Assembly (NCBI RefSeq): GCF_027942865.1 | Contig: NC_134509.1 | Coordinates: forward strand, 7,540,254-7,604,253 | Origin: Odontesthes bonariensis | Lineage: Eukaryota; Chordata; Actinopteri; Atheriniformes; Atherinopsidae | DNA: 64,000 nt | Direction: 5' to 3' | Shown here: piece after piece, positions 12,701-24,100 of the stretch | Layout of the letters: each line of letters opens with the position of its first letter | Numbering within the stretch: position 1 is the first letter of the stretch | Made by a program: the position numbers and the translations under genes | Notes under the pieces: generated by a model | What the model saw: the letters and a program-made list of their open reading frames with translations, nothing else | Databases searched by the model: none | Told to the model about the DNA's origin: nothing

Positions 12701-13032
12701 TGTTTGAATTGAAGTTAATTTTGGACATTTCTTGGACACTGACATGAAAAATTCTCTCAGAGCCTCGAGCCTCGACCCAGGTCCATCTATGATGTGTTGG
12801 AACCCTCAGCTGCCAGAACAGAGCCAGACCAGAAGAAAGCTAATTCTAAGAAAAAGGAGCACCCAAAGATGGTTGGTAAATTTCCTACGTGTCGTCACAG
12901 CGGATTTTTCTGTGTAATGTCATAATAAAACATGCAACTGCTGAGCTGTCTTTCACTCTGCCCGTACAGGTGGAGAAACCCGCAGAAGTCCAGGATGAAG
13001 GCGTATTTGAGTGTGTTTATGAGAACTTTTGA
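9792..13032 (+). CDS. nfam1: NFAM1-like receptor: NFAT-activating protein with an ITAM, 6 exons, 260 aa
   Basis: Exons: 9792-9885, 10322-10591, 12135-12253, 12496-12621, 12761-12871, 12970-13032 (783 nt). Residues 1-26 are a signal peptide. Residues 32-120 form one Ig-like domain with Cys52 and Cys107 (YSC motif), an extra Cys67 and N-glycosylation sites NQT (59) and NMS (98). Residues about 136-157 are the transmembrane helix. The tail has an ITAM, YASL-x7-YDVL (Tyr202, Tyr213), and ends in VYENF (Tyr257). Human NFAM1 (270 aa, from memory) has the same plan: one Ig domain, a similar SVVG-containing helix, an ITAM and a C-terminal VYENL. In mammals the ITAM recruits Syk-family kinases and drives calcineurin/NFAT signalling in B and myeloid cells. 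The same role here is inferred. The Ig domain alone is too diverged to prove orthology; the tail is the main evidence. Confidence 0.83.
10592..12134 (+). other. Intron 2 of nfam1
   Basis: AT-rich intron of about 1.5 kb with standard GT and AG ends. No repeat family or extra Ig exon was recognised in it. Confidence 0.7.
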
Positions 13033-13466
13033 ATATTAAAAAAAACGTATTATTGATATTCATATTTGGCATCGTCATCTGTGGATTTTGCTTTTTCGTT
13101 GACATTCACACCACTAAGAAAAAGCATTTGCTGTCTTTACTTCAAGGAAAGCAGTCAGACCAAATCATTAACATAATCTATTGTGAGTAAATGTCTTGAG
13201 TTCAAAATCTGTACATATCAAATGCTAAAAAAAAAGCACAAAAACACTCAAATTGAAGCTTACGATTTACCCATATATGTGCTTAACTGTTGTCCAGAGA
13301 ATAATTCGTAATGAATCATTAGCACAAAAGCGTTATTTTAATAATGTTATGGTTGATTATCTGTCGTTTATACACTGTTAAGAAATTTTATTTATTGTTT
13401 AAAGATGTGCTGGGCTAATAATAGGTTTTAAATCTGCAATGTAACTACTAATTTGCTGTCAAATAA

Positions 13467-13504
13467 TGTATGTATATATATATATATACATACATATATA
13501 TGTG
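13467..13504. repeat. (TA)n palindromic microsatellite in the nfam1 3' UTR
   Basis: Alternating TA/TG repeat whose two ends (ATGTATGTATATATAT and the matching TATACATACATATATA) make it self-complementary. It lies between the stop codon of nfam1 and its poly(A) signal. Confidence 0.8.
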
Positions 13505-13566
13505 AGTGTTTGTGTATTTCTTTTCAGGAAGTGCTAATGTAATAATAATAATTGTAAATTGTTTTA

Positions 13567-13572
13567 AATAAA
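13567..13572 (+). terminator. Poly(A) signal AATAAA of nfam1
   Basis: Canonical AATAAA 535 bases after the nfam1 stop codon and about 180 bases before the f8a start. It is followed by a T-rich downstream element (TGTTTTTGTTTTT). Confidence 0.65.
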
Positions 13573-13658
13573 TGAGAAGAATAATTTGACCGTGTTTTTG
13601 TTTTTCCCCCCATATATGGACATTTGTTTCTACGACATGATTCGTCCATGTACGTTAA

Positions 13659-13750
13659 CCAATGAAATCTTGAGGTTTACGTTCTACTAGCCAATGCCAA
13701 CGTTGCTGTCAGTGGAACTTCCGGGTGTGTTTTGTTTTGCTGCGTTGATT
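13659..13750 (+). promoter_or_regulatory. Compact f8a promoter: two CCAAT boxes and an ETS/GABP-type site
   Basis: CCAAT occurs at 13659-13663 and 13691-13695, and ACTTCCGG at 13717-13724 (the reverse complement of the ETS/GABP site CCGGAAGT) about 27 bases before the f8a ATG. No TATA box is seen. This is the usual housekeeping layout and agrees with the ubiquitous expression known for F8A. The promoter begins under 100 bases after the nfam1 poly(A) signal, so intergenic space is very tight. Confidence 0.55.
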
Positions 13751-14549
13751 ATGGCTGCAGAGGGAGATTTTCTGGCGAGATACCGAGCCGTATCCAACAA
13801 ACTGAAAAAGTAAGAAAGGCTTACACTTTGAATATTATATTTCAAACAGGGCTAGGAATTAATATCAGGATCGGCGTAACTCCCGGAATGCAAAATTACG
13901 TTACAGCTAGCGCTAACAGGCAAAAGCTACCGCTAACTGTTTTCTCTTTAGGTATCACTACACTCATTGTCACAAACGTCTACGTATCCTGCATGTGCGT
14001 GTATATACTGCAGTATATAATGCAGATAACATGTCGAGAGTTTTTATATTTTTAGTACAAGCCCGTTAAATATTACCAGCACTGTTATCAATTTAACAAA
14101 TGTCAGCCAATAGCTTCCTATAGTCCTTGAAACGAGAAGAGCTCGCAATGATTTCTCCGTTCAGCACCTTTATGGTTGAACAAGTTGGCTGTGATACTCC
14201 AGGAATTAACAGGGTTTTGTTTTTCCATTGCAGACGCTTTCTCCGGAAGCCTAATGTGGCGGAGGCGAGTGAGCAGTTTGGTGAGTGGTTGTAATGATAT
14301 TTCTGCTTGTTCTCACAAGGCCCAATGAGGAAGAATCCCTGATCTTATGTAACATTCATACTAGAAAGAAACATGAAATAACCACATTTAGACTTAGAAA
14401 TGTATACGAGGAGATGCTGAATAACCACAAGGAAGCACATTGGCGATAAAGAGTTTAATAAGACCAAAATGTGACACTAAATTGGAATGATAGACAAATT
14501 ACTTTCATCATCAGGACAAATTAAATGAGATGTACAATGTTTCCACAGG

Positions 14550-14592
<43 letters not shown>

Positions 14593-17500
14593 GAGAGAGA
14601 CACACACACAAAACAATAACAACAAAAATTATGGGTCACAAAACTAGCTAAAATACATCAGAAGGTAATTGAAGAGATAATCAAAATGGGATAAAAACAG
14701 CTGCAGGGAGATGCAAAATGATCACAAAGGGACACAAAATTCACAGAATGAGACAAATGACAACTACAAAGAGATGCAGTCTCACTACAATGTGATATCG
14801 AATGTATTTTAAGATCCCCAAAATGACAATGATCCAAATGAGACATCCAATTTCCAGGAAAGGAAGCTAAATAGGAAAAAAAGAGTAGATGTGACGCACA
14901 ACTGCCATTCATAACTTCATGGTTTGTGGTTGTTTTGTGTCATTTTTTTTTTTGTCTTTCAATTTAGGTGTCTTAGAATGAGTGTTGCTCCTTTCACAAA
15001 TCTGTGTCAAGTTGCGCCTTGTTTCACGCTCTATAATGCAGTGTTGTGTCCTGATACATGTAAAACATCCAGTCTTCACCCAGGTTCTCCACCATGATGA
15101 TGAAGAGCAGATGCCATCAGAATTTTTTCCCTGTTCACTTTTATTTTTTGTGTTTTTCACTGTGTTCACTTGTGCTTCCAGGTCAGTTGGCAAAAGAGCT
15201 GAAGCAGCAGGACTGCCTTCAGTATGCTGCCTTCTGTAACCTGGCCATAGCTCGGTGAGTGAACACTTATAAGAGCCAATGTTTATCTTCTCTCATCGTG
15301 CTGCATGCTGTAAACCAGCATTACTGTATGGCACATATTGAATGATATTGATGGCCTGACTAAAATTACAATCAAAATGGGAACACTTCTTACAGAAAAC
15401 TGGCAAGTTGGGAAAGCAAATATTGGAACTGACACATGAAAGTTGACAATGTATAGTGTTTCCACGTGTGTACTCCAGTCCTGAAATCCACCAAAGATGT
15501 TCCGAAGGGGTAAAAGGTGACAATGCAGATGTTCACAGCGTTTTTTTTTCTGAGCTTCCTGCGCAGATTTCCAGCTCCCTCGTAAAAAAATATCCAGAAA
15601 ATCACGGAGAGAGAGAGAGAGAGATGAAGTGTGAATGCTGCAGTTTGTCGGACATCCAAGCTGGCTGGAAGTGGTGATGAGCAGCTCGATGGGAGTATTT
15701 CTCTTAAATGAAAGGGGGAAACCGTTTGTCAGCAGATGAAGAATGATCAAGGTTTATTATGCCCTTAATTTCTGAAAAAGTAAATGTGCTACAAAAGGGG
15801 AAAAAAAATTACCACCGATCACTTGCTTGTTCACACTCAGCCTGGAATCCATACTCAGCCGATTCACTGACTTCAATCCATTTATGACCGCGTTGTTGTT
15901 TGGCATCCAAACAAGCATGTTGTGTTTTTATCGAGCATACGTGTATACGCCGCTGGATCTGAGCGGAGCATCTGGCATATTAGCCGACTGATAGTGCCTA
16001 CTCTGCCCACTTGGCTTGCCGGCATGTTAATGTTGTAGCTGAATCTTCAGGAGAATTTTCACGGCATTTGTGCAGGTAGTAGTTGCTGTATTGGACTCAT
16101 TCTGCTGACTTTTTTGTAGCTTTTCACTCACTCTTTGCTATTGTGGATACATTCAGATACGTGCGATGGTGATATCAACGCAAAAGTAGCCACTAGTCTC
16201 AACATAATGTAAAGGAAACAAATTGATTTCCACTGTCCACTATTGGGCCCTGCGATGGACTGGCGGCCTGTCCAGGGTGTACCCTGCCTCTCGCCCATTG
16301 ACTGCTGGGATAGGCTCCAGCCCCCCCGCGACCCGACCGACGGATTCAGCGGTATAGAAAATGGATGGATGGATGGATGTCCACTATTGGCGTGTTCCGT
16401 CTCCCGTGCACACGAGACAGAAAACTGCCGCAGCTCTCCCATAACCAACTAGTAAAGTGTTATTGAGTCAGTTGTCTCCTGAAGTTCACGATTATTCTGT
16501 TACTGGCTTTTGTCTGCTGCATGTTTTTACAGTGCACGCTCAATCTGGAAAAATCTTTTTAGGCAGGCACCTTTTATTCCATTTAAGGGAATTTTTTTCA
16601 TGCTGACAGGACACAGTGATATTTGTCTCAGCCTTTTGTGGCATTTGTTTTTTTGAGATAGTGTGTTTCTCAGTTTTTGTGGAAGAAATTGTGGCAAACT
16701 TCAGAGTTGGTTTTTTGGCCGACTACGAGCAAATCCCAGAGGCCTTGTTCCAAATTTAAGACTTTGTGGAAAGTTTTGACAGCATAGTGGAGAAACTAGT
16801 TGTCCATGTGGTGTCGATTCATCCCTTCACATCATAAGATATTGCTGTGAATCTTTGCTTGTTTATGATAACTAGAAAATGTTCGAATTTTTAACTTAAC
16901 TCATCAAGGTCTGAGACTCTCTGAACGCGAGAGCAGCAAAGGACGGACTCAGGAGAAAACTGCATTTGAATGATTGAGAACCATTCACCGAAATGATCTC
17001 TGATTAAAAGTATAGTCCAGGGGTCGTCCTTATTGGCCCAGAGTTTGGCTTAAGCGTTCATAGCTCTAACAGTGATCCACATGCTGTGGCACATTCCCAA
17101 TGTCTTGGCTGCAGGTGTGAGCAGACTCTCTTCAATGCTCCCGGAGAAGCTCTGGCGCTGACCGATGCTGCCCGACTCTTTCTCTCGTCTGAGAAGGAGA
17201 ACAGAGCCCTGCAGGCCCCGGGCTTTGATGAGCACCTTCAAGCTGCCCTCAACTGCTACAGTTTTGCCATCAAGGTACACAACGATCCCAGCTTGGTGAC
17301 GACAGCACAGTGCATTCTGGAATATCTGAACAGACACGGTCTGCAGAATAGATCCTTCACTGCATTCCTGTTTTGTGACTGAATGCTGATGTGGAAATGA
17401 ATTACAGGTGTATATTGAGATGAACCAGCCCGTGATGGCAGCCAGCCTGTGTTTGGAACTTGGCAACGCACTCAAGGTTGGATCGTAGCTTGAAGCTGTC

Positions 17501-19704
17501 ACATAAGATAAACAAGCAGATTTTTGATATGATATTTTTGCTCATATGTAATCTAAATGGTGCATTAATGGGAGCTCTCTATGTCTATAGGAAATGAACA
17601 GACCGGGAGAGGCCATTGTCCACTTCCAGAGGGCTGCAGAGTTACAGACGCAGACGCCGGCTGAAGCTCTGCTGTCGATGGGAGAAATGGCCACCTGTAA
17701 AATTCTCACTCGTGAGTTCAGACCGTTTGTGCTGCGTATTCCTGATTCGACCTCTGTTGTCTGACTCCGCCTCCTGCTTCTTTGCAGGGGACTACGACGG
17801 TGCTTTGTCGGTGTTCACAGAGATGCAGCTGATGTGTCAGGAGAGAGGACTGCAGCTCCCAGGCACCACCACCCCTGTTGGTGAGGCTCTTTGGAAAGTT
17901 TTATCTGCTAAATACTCTCACGCAGAGACAAAAAGGTTTATTTGATCGCCCAGTAATCAAAGTTTATAGATGGAACACGTCAGCCAAACTCTAGAAGCTG
18001 GCCTCCCTTTTTCCTTTCTGCTCCAATTGAGATTCATGTCTTAGATTTCATCTCATCCTACACATTGGGGGGGGGCTCTGTGTTATGTTGTTGTAGAATG
18101 TTTCTTGATTACAATGACTTGAACAGTGTGGAAAACTGAAGTCTTCATTTGTCCTAAAGGTGCATTTTTGGACATTGTGGCAAAATGTGAGATATCCAGA
18201 GTACTCCTGCTGATGTTACTTGAGGTAAGTGTGCTGAAGACTCGTTCTTATTTCATTTATAAAGACACTATATTGTAACAAACATTGAGAGTAGAAAAAA
18301 ATCATTTGCTCTTATGTATGAAACAAGCCTGTCATTATTAAATTCCTAATTATAAAGATGTATTTCAGAATTCAGCTCATTAAGGTTCCGTGTCACCTCG
18401 CAGTCACTTAAAGAGTTTCCAGACTGTCGCTCTGCTCTAATAAAATCCTGATTTTTTTATTTATTTATTTTTTTTTATATAACCGCAGCGTCATCTGATA
18501 AAATCGCCACTCAAGTAACTTAAAGACAACGTCTGTGCATGCTTTCGGCCGTACTTGTGCAAGTCCACGGCTGTACGTTGTTGTTGTTTTTTTTTACATA
18601 AACCCCATTCTTCTTTCCATAATGTCATTATGGGACACTCTGTTAAAACAATAATTGTGAATAAAATAAAAAAGATGCAGTGCATGGCGTATGTGTTGAG
18701 AAAATGTTGGATTGTTGGTGCTGCGACACTTTAACGACCCAGCCTTGTTTTTCCTGTGTGCAGCCTCCGCCTCAGAAGTTGCTACCCGAACACGCTCAGA
18801 CCCTGGAGAGATACGCATGGGAGTCCTTTGACCCTCACAGTCAAGGTACACGCTCCTCAGTATTCAACCTTTGTTCTTTTAAATGGAAAAGTAAATGATT
18901 TTAGCTTGTCTCACAGAGAGTTCAGAACTTGTCTCGTGAATCGAGTGATCGACACTTCCTTGCACCGTTGTAAATGTGAACGTTTTCCACTCCTCCAGTG
19001 ACCTTTCTGCCCGAGAACGTCTTCCTGCTCCTGCAGTCTGTTGTGGTGAGTTTCATGAGCCACTTGCTTTTGTGCAGTTCACAGGATTTTTATCACCCCT
19101 CCTTCCTCTAAAAATGCACAAAAAAGGTCATTTCCTAGCCTTCACACGACAGTGATAGATGTGTCTGAGTATCTTGTCTTTTGGCAGCAAAATAGTTTTT
19201 CCTCGCTGCAATATTTTGAGGCGTCAGTGTTTGCAGCCTTATCCCTGCGTATTTTGATGTCTCACAATTAATGTTACTTTTTTCTTTTTTTTAAAGAACC
19301 AAAAACATTCTTTACGACAAGCACGCTAAATCCAACTTGAGAAAATAAGCGCTCAGAAGATTGAGACCTCCACAAGCTCATCTCAATCTGCAGTCACATT
19401 TTTGTCAGTGCTGTGTGTAACGGGAGATGTTTTCTGCAGATGGCGTGTCAGGAGAAAGACACGGAGTCCCTCAAGTCTCTCCAAACTGAGCTGTGGTGAG
19501 CGTACACCATTTCCATCATGTGATGCCGATCGGGAAGCGTTTCATCTCTTTATTCATTTGCCGTACTGATCACGTTTCTGTGTGTGTGTTTTTTTTTTTG
19601 TTTGTTTTTTCTCTCCCTGCAGGCCGTTTCTGACAGCCGAGCAGAATCATCTCCTCCACCTGGTGGTTCAGGAGCGAATAACACCGTCTGGTCAAGGCAT
19701 TTAG
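13751..19704 (+). CDS. f8a: F8A / HAP40, 40-kDa huntingtin-associated protein, 12 exons, 317 aa
   Basis: Exons: 13751-13809, 14234-14280, 15182-15254, 17115-17274, 17408-17476, 17591-17711, 17788-17880, 18160-18224, 18764-18845, 18999-19045, 19440-19495, 19623-19704 (954 nt; all GT-AG). The protein opens with [20 protein letters not shown] and ends in ITPSGQGI, both near-identical to human F8A, and shares [17 protein letters not shown] and [15 protein letters not shown]40 is an all-helical TPR-like protein that binds huntingtin tightly and acts as a Rab5 effector on early endosomes. At 317 aa it is shorter than human (about 371) because it lacks the Ala-rich N terminus and the Pro-rich insert in the middle. 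Mammalian F8A is intronless, whereas this copy is fully split. The ATG has upstream promoter motifs and sits directly before the conserved GDFLARY. Confidence 0.96.
14554..14612. repeat. (AC)n / (AG)n compound microsatellite in f8a intron 2
   Basis: AC repeat interrupted by AAACAC and a short AGAGAG block. It lies in the intron between f8a exons 2 and 3, in otherwise unremarkable AT-rich sequence. Confidence 0.9.
15255..17114 (+). other. Intron 3 of f8a, carrying a retroposed repeat
   Basis: Largest f8a intron, about 1.9 kb. Apart from the repeat copy at 16247-16377 and a short (GA)n at about 15607-15623, no coding or structured element was recognised. Confidence 0.7.
16247..16377 (+). mobile_element. 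5'-truncated retroposed repeat with ATGG tail and 13-bp target duplication
   Basis: The copy starts GCCCTGCGATGGACTGGCGG, holds CTGGGATAGGCTCCAGCCCC and ends in tandem ATGG units. It is flanked by identical 13-mers TGTCCACTATTGG at 16234-16246 and 16378-16390. The direct repeats and 3' simple tail indicate target-primed insertion, as for a SINE or a LINE 3' end. This repeat is very common in percomorph fish; I do not assign a family name. Confidence 0.8.
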
Positions 19705-20337
19705 TACAGTCCAACTTACTCACTTCTTCTGGGAACAATAATTTATATCATGGAACATTCCTGCTTCTGACTGGGTCTGTTGTAAGGCCTGAAGAAGGGT
19801 TGCTTTCAGGACTTGGGTGTTGTAACTTGCACGTAATGCAGAACTGTGCCCTCACCGAGTTGTGTAGAAAGCGATAAAAATCGAGCATAATTTTCCTGAT
19901 GTTGTGTTTACTTACTAATTCAAGTGACGTTTAGAAAACTGCATCGCATCGTGTGTTTATTACGTAAAAGCCTTTCCAAATCGACTGTATTTCCAGTTGT
20001 TTAATAGATACAACCTGAACCCTCATGAGTTTTAATTTGTTTTTATTAGTAAATGACATGGCTTCAATTCCAATATTATTACAAACAATCCTTTTAATGC
20101 ATATTTCTGTTACAAGGTGGAATGTAACACCACTGACCTCCATCCCTGGATCACTTAATGTTCACTTGTACAAATGTACTTTTCTTATGATAGCAGCCAA
20201 CTACAGACACAAAATCAAACATGGATTTAAAAGAAAAAACACTCAATACAAAAAAATTCTACAAAAATATTATGGTTACATTGTACATAAACTGAGAAGG
20301 GATACACTACAGCTCAGTTGTAAAATAATGATAAATG

Positions 20338-20343
20338 AATAAA
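20338..20343 (+). terminator. Poly(A) signal AATAAA of f8a
   Basis: Canonical hexamer about 635 bases after the f8a stop codon. The 3' UTR before it is AT-rich. It precedes the convergent emp2-like gene by about 800 bases. Confidence 0.6.
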
Positions 20344-21145
20344 ACTAATCGTATTGTGATGCAAAGTTTGAGTTTCCTGATTGTTCCGAGCACTGAAGCG
20401 GGGTCAACATGTTCTACCTTAGATGCACTGCAGTAGTGACTGTCAGCTTCACTGCATGTTACACCAGATGACAAGTACTAATTTTAGGCCAAAGTACCCC
20501 GCAAGGGCTTTCTCTGAAGCCATTCGTGTTCTCACAGAACTTTGTAAAAATAGAAAAAGAAACTTAAAAAGAAAAATCGTAACATTATGTGGGAATGCGT
20601 TTGGTCACTTTTTATATACAAAGCAGATGAGAGGATTGATGTCAGCCTTTTGTCTGCCAAGTGTGACACTGCGCTCAGCAGCCTGTCAGCAGAGCATAAA
20701 GTGTTAGCGTGAAGTCCCTATGAAGTTTCCTTCTACCGCCTTTTCAAAAGAGTGGTGCCAATCTTGTCATCTCTCAGCCAAACGGCCAGTAAGCGTATTT
20801 CTGTAAATGCTTAAACTACTCCATTAAAAACACTGGCCTGTTTGGACTCAGTTCTCTGAACCTAAACGTAACTAGACAAAGAAAATAAAAAGGTTACGGT
20901 CGCACTGTTGAGTGTAAGGGGAAGCACATTTTTCTTCATGACTATTTAGTTCCTGCGCAGTCCCACTCTTAAAACTCAATTCACTATATTCAAAATATCA
21001 AAAATGGCTCCTGTTAGCATTTGAATAAATTCACATGTCCCAAACTGCAGACGGTTCCTGAACGGTCCTGAAGATGTTTGAAATCGACCTTACCCTTTCA
21101 ACCCCAGAGGAACGTGACCCTGCCCCTCGTTCTTTTTTCATCCTC
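20344..21145. other. Intergenic space and likely 3' UTR of the emp2-like gene
   Basis: Region between the convergent f8a and emp2-like genes. It probably holds the minus-strand 3' UTR of the emp2-like gene, but I found no unambiguous minus-strand poly(A) signal. Confidence 0.4.
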
Positions 21146-24100
21146 TCACTCGCTCTTCTTCCGTAGGACGAGGTAGATGATCGTTAAGATGAAAGAGAGG
21201 ACAAAGGAGATCCATGCCAGGATGTAGCAGTGCCCGTAACCTCCTGTTGTTTCATTGGTGTGAAGCTCAGCTGTGTAGATTGAGGCTGCTATCATTATAC
21301 ACAGGCCTGCAGGAGAGAGGGGGGAGGGGTTACACCCAGACAAGGCAATTAAAAAGCCATTAGCTTCCCTCTGAGAAGATAAGCTTCACAAACAAATGCA
21401 AATACTTCCACTGCAGTCATGAGTCATGGGATGACAAACAAGGCAGCTTCCCCTTTTCCATTTGTCCAGTGATATAAACTCATCACAACATGTCAAAAAG
21501 CTGTTGTGGTGAGTGTAAGTTTGTTATGCCGCAGCGTCGTCTGTGATCATCCATAATCAACCCACAGCGTGATTTGTTCAAAAGGGGGAGAGGTGAGGCC
21601 TGGGTTTTCAAAACCAAGAACCTATTGAACTTCAGTGCACATAAAAAATAAAAAAAACCATCCTCTATTCATTACCTCTTAGCAGGAGCCTTCTCGTTGA
21701 GAGGCCATAGGGCTAACCACTGCTGGTGCCCCACGAGTTCTGTCCACTGATTGGGAATGTTTTCTATACATGTAACACATTTCTGATTAAATTTACTCAG
21801 TATTTGAGCATCTGAAGGTACCACCAACTCAAAAACGTCAAAACAACAACAAAAAAGAAACGCCCACAACATTAGACTCCATTGGTCTGAAAATATGTAA
21901 TTAAGTGAACAGTTAAGATTTGCAGTGGGTTTCTACATCCCACTCCCAGCTCAGAGTACAAATATCCAGCCCCCTCATCTCTATTTCTACCCAAATTCAA
22001 GTTTGAATCATGGTGCATTCGTTGTGTCTCAGAAGATCAAAATCAAAACTCTTTTCCTCTTGCTTTTTGCTTTGCAATTAGAAGCAAATTGCCATCAGCA
22101 GTAGGAATTACTGTGCGTGATGATGCTCGGAAGTTTCAAATTCCACATTCCATTTGTCCCTGAATGCACCGCTATTACAACAATACACACCAGAGGCATG
22201 GAGCAACAGTGAAGACGAGGTTTATCTAGCTGACATCCAACAGAGAATTACAACGTCACTGAACAGCCAGCTGGACGATGAGTCGCTTCAACCTTGGGGT
22301 ACCCTGGCTTCCTCTCACCATCCAAAACGTGCACGTCAGGTTAACTCTTGATTGACTGCATGAGTGAGCGTGAGAGTGCATGGGTGTTTCATCTCGTTTG
22401 TCTCAGTGATAACAGGTCCAACCCTGTAATGGACTGGGTGTACCCTGCCTCTCACCCACACCATCTCTGAATGAGCACAAATGCTTTCATATGAAAAAGG
22501 ATTTTTGTGTGTAGAAAGCATAACTGTTACATCCGTGCATCTCTACTGATTTCAGAACTCTTAAAACAAAAATGGCACACGTTTGCAGATTTCAGCCTCT
22601 CTAATGTGAGGATTAGATACTTTGTTGTTGTACAGGATAGTAAACTGAAATCTGAACATTAGCAGCTGTTGACTTCAGCTGTGAGAACATTTAGTTGCCG
22701 TTGTTCTAACTGAAGCAACATGCTTTGGGAATGTTTTCTTCCTGCACACTGACAGACAAAACCTTCTGAAACTTAAACACAAAGACAAGCTAAATCATGA
22801 CGACTGAAGTCAAACTTGTAGGCTCTCAAACTTTGATGAGTAAGAGATAAGAAAGACACTGCGCGTTTGTTTTCACACTATTATGCTCATGAACCTGTTT
22901 GGAATGCAAACATGCCCACAGCATTGATAGGAAGTCACACTCAGTTTGAACCACAAAAGTAAAACAAAGAAGCACCATTTTCTGCCTCTTAGTTCATTTC
23001 TTTTGGATGCAGCTGCCAAGTTGAGTTCAGAGCTATCAGACTAAATTATTCAGCTGCATAGAAATATGAGTCTTAAACTGTTCCGCCCTTTTACATCCCC
23101 ACTGGCCTCGCCTCGCAGTGACAGTGCAAGAGTTTATGGGCGGTGCATTCTCTTCATTCAGGATAAAAGAGCAGCCTGGGGAGGCTTGATATAAACTCAC
23201 CCAGATATAAACTTTTCTTTCTTTCTTTCTTTCTTTCTTTTAAAAGCCACATAAAAACCTTACTTTTCTTTACGCTTTGCGTTCAGTCTCCACTTTATGT
23301 TGCAGCCCACCAGCTGGGTGGTAACCCCCCCCCAAAAGAAACCACTGAGGTTTTATAGTGCTGTTAATCTCCCTCAGTCAAGAATTTAAAAAAAACATCC
23401 TTTGTAAGTGTATGCAGCTCTCAGGAGTAAGAAACAAGAATCTAAATCGATTACTTCCTGTAGTTGCACATCACATCTGACCCCAGGTTACTTACAGGCG
23501 AACAGCTGTAAAATGCCAGTGAAGGTGAACCTCTGGCCTTTGGGCAGGGTGAACAGCTGAGCCAGAAACACAAACAGGGCCAGGATGGCAAACACACAGG
23601 CCAGCACCGATGTGGCCTGCACCGACTGGAGGAACTCTGCAGCGGCAGGACAACAGAACAGAGACACACAGTGAGTCAGGGTTCAACAGTAGCAAATGCA
23701 AGAAAATGTTGACCTTTCAGCCACGTTTACTTTGAATTATACAGCAATACCGCCACTTATTGATGCATTAATAGCATCAATGTTTCAAGGTGTCGGACGC
23801 AGCTTCCCAATAATCCTTTGTGTTGCTTATATCTTTGCAAATGATGCAGCCTTTCAAACCTGCTTGGAGTTTACCTTCTGGGGCATCCCTCTGGTTAAAG
23901 TAATGCCAGTCTGAGTTAGTCAACTCCCACTTGCCCCACAGGTCTGTTGACACTGTATCAGTGATCCACCAGGCCTGAAGAGAAGAATAAATGCAGATTG
24001 GAAGCACATAAAAAAAAAAGAAACATACGGTCACTGACATGATCATTTGGGATTTGTTTTTTTGCAGATTTAATATCAGCAGTTTTCACACACATAAGCT

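Larger units (their letters stand above)
21307..23495 (-). other. Last intron of the emp2-like gene
   Basis: About 2.2 kb. It contains a fragment of the GTACCCTGCCTCTC repeat at about 22425-22465 (same family as 16247-16377) and the (CTTT)n microsatellite. No extra exon was recognised; the frame at 22154-22351 has no splice support. Confidence 0.55.

Noticed and set aside
12760-12871. Reading SIYDVL in nfam1 as a lone inhibitory ITIM
   Set aside because: With the upstream YASL at the correct spacing it forms an ITAM, which also matches NFAM1.
22154-22351. 65-aa frame in the emp2-like intron
   Set aside because: Acidic composition but no flanking splice signals or family match.
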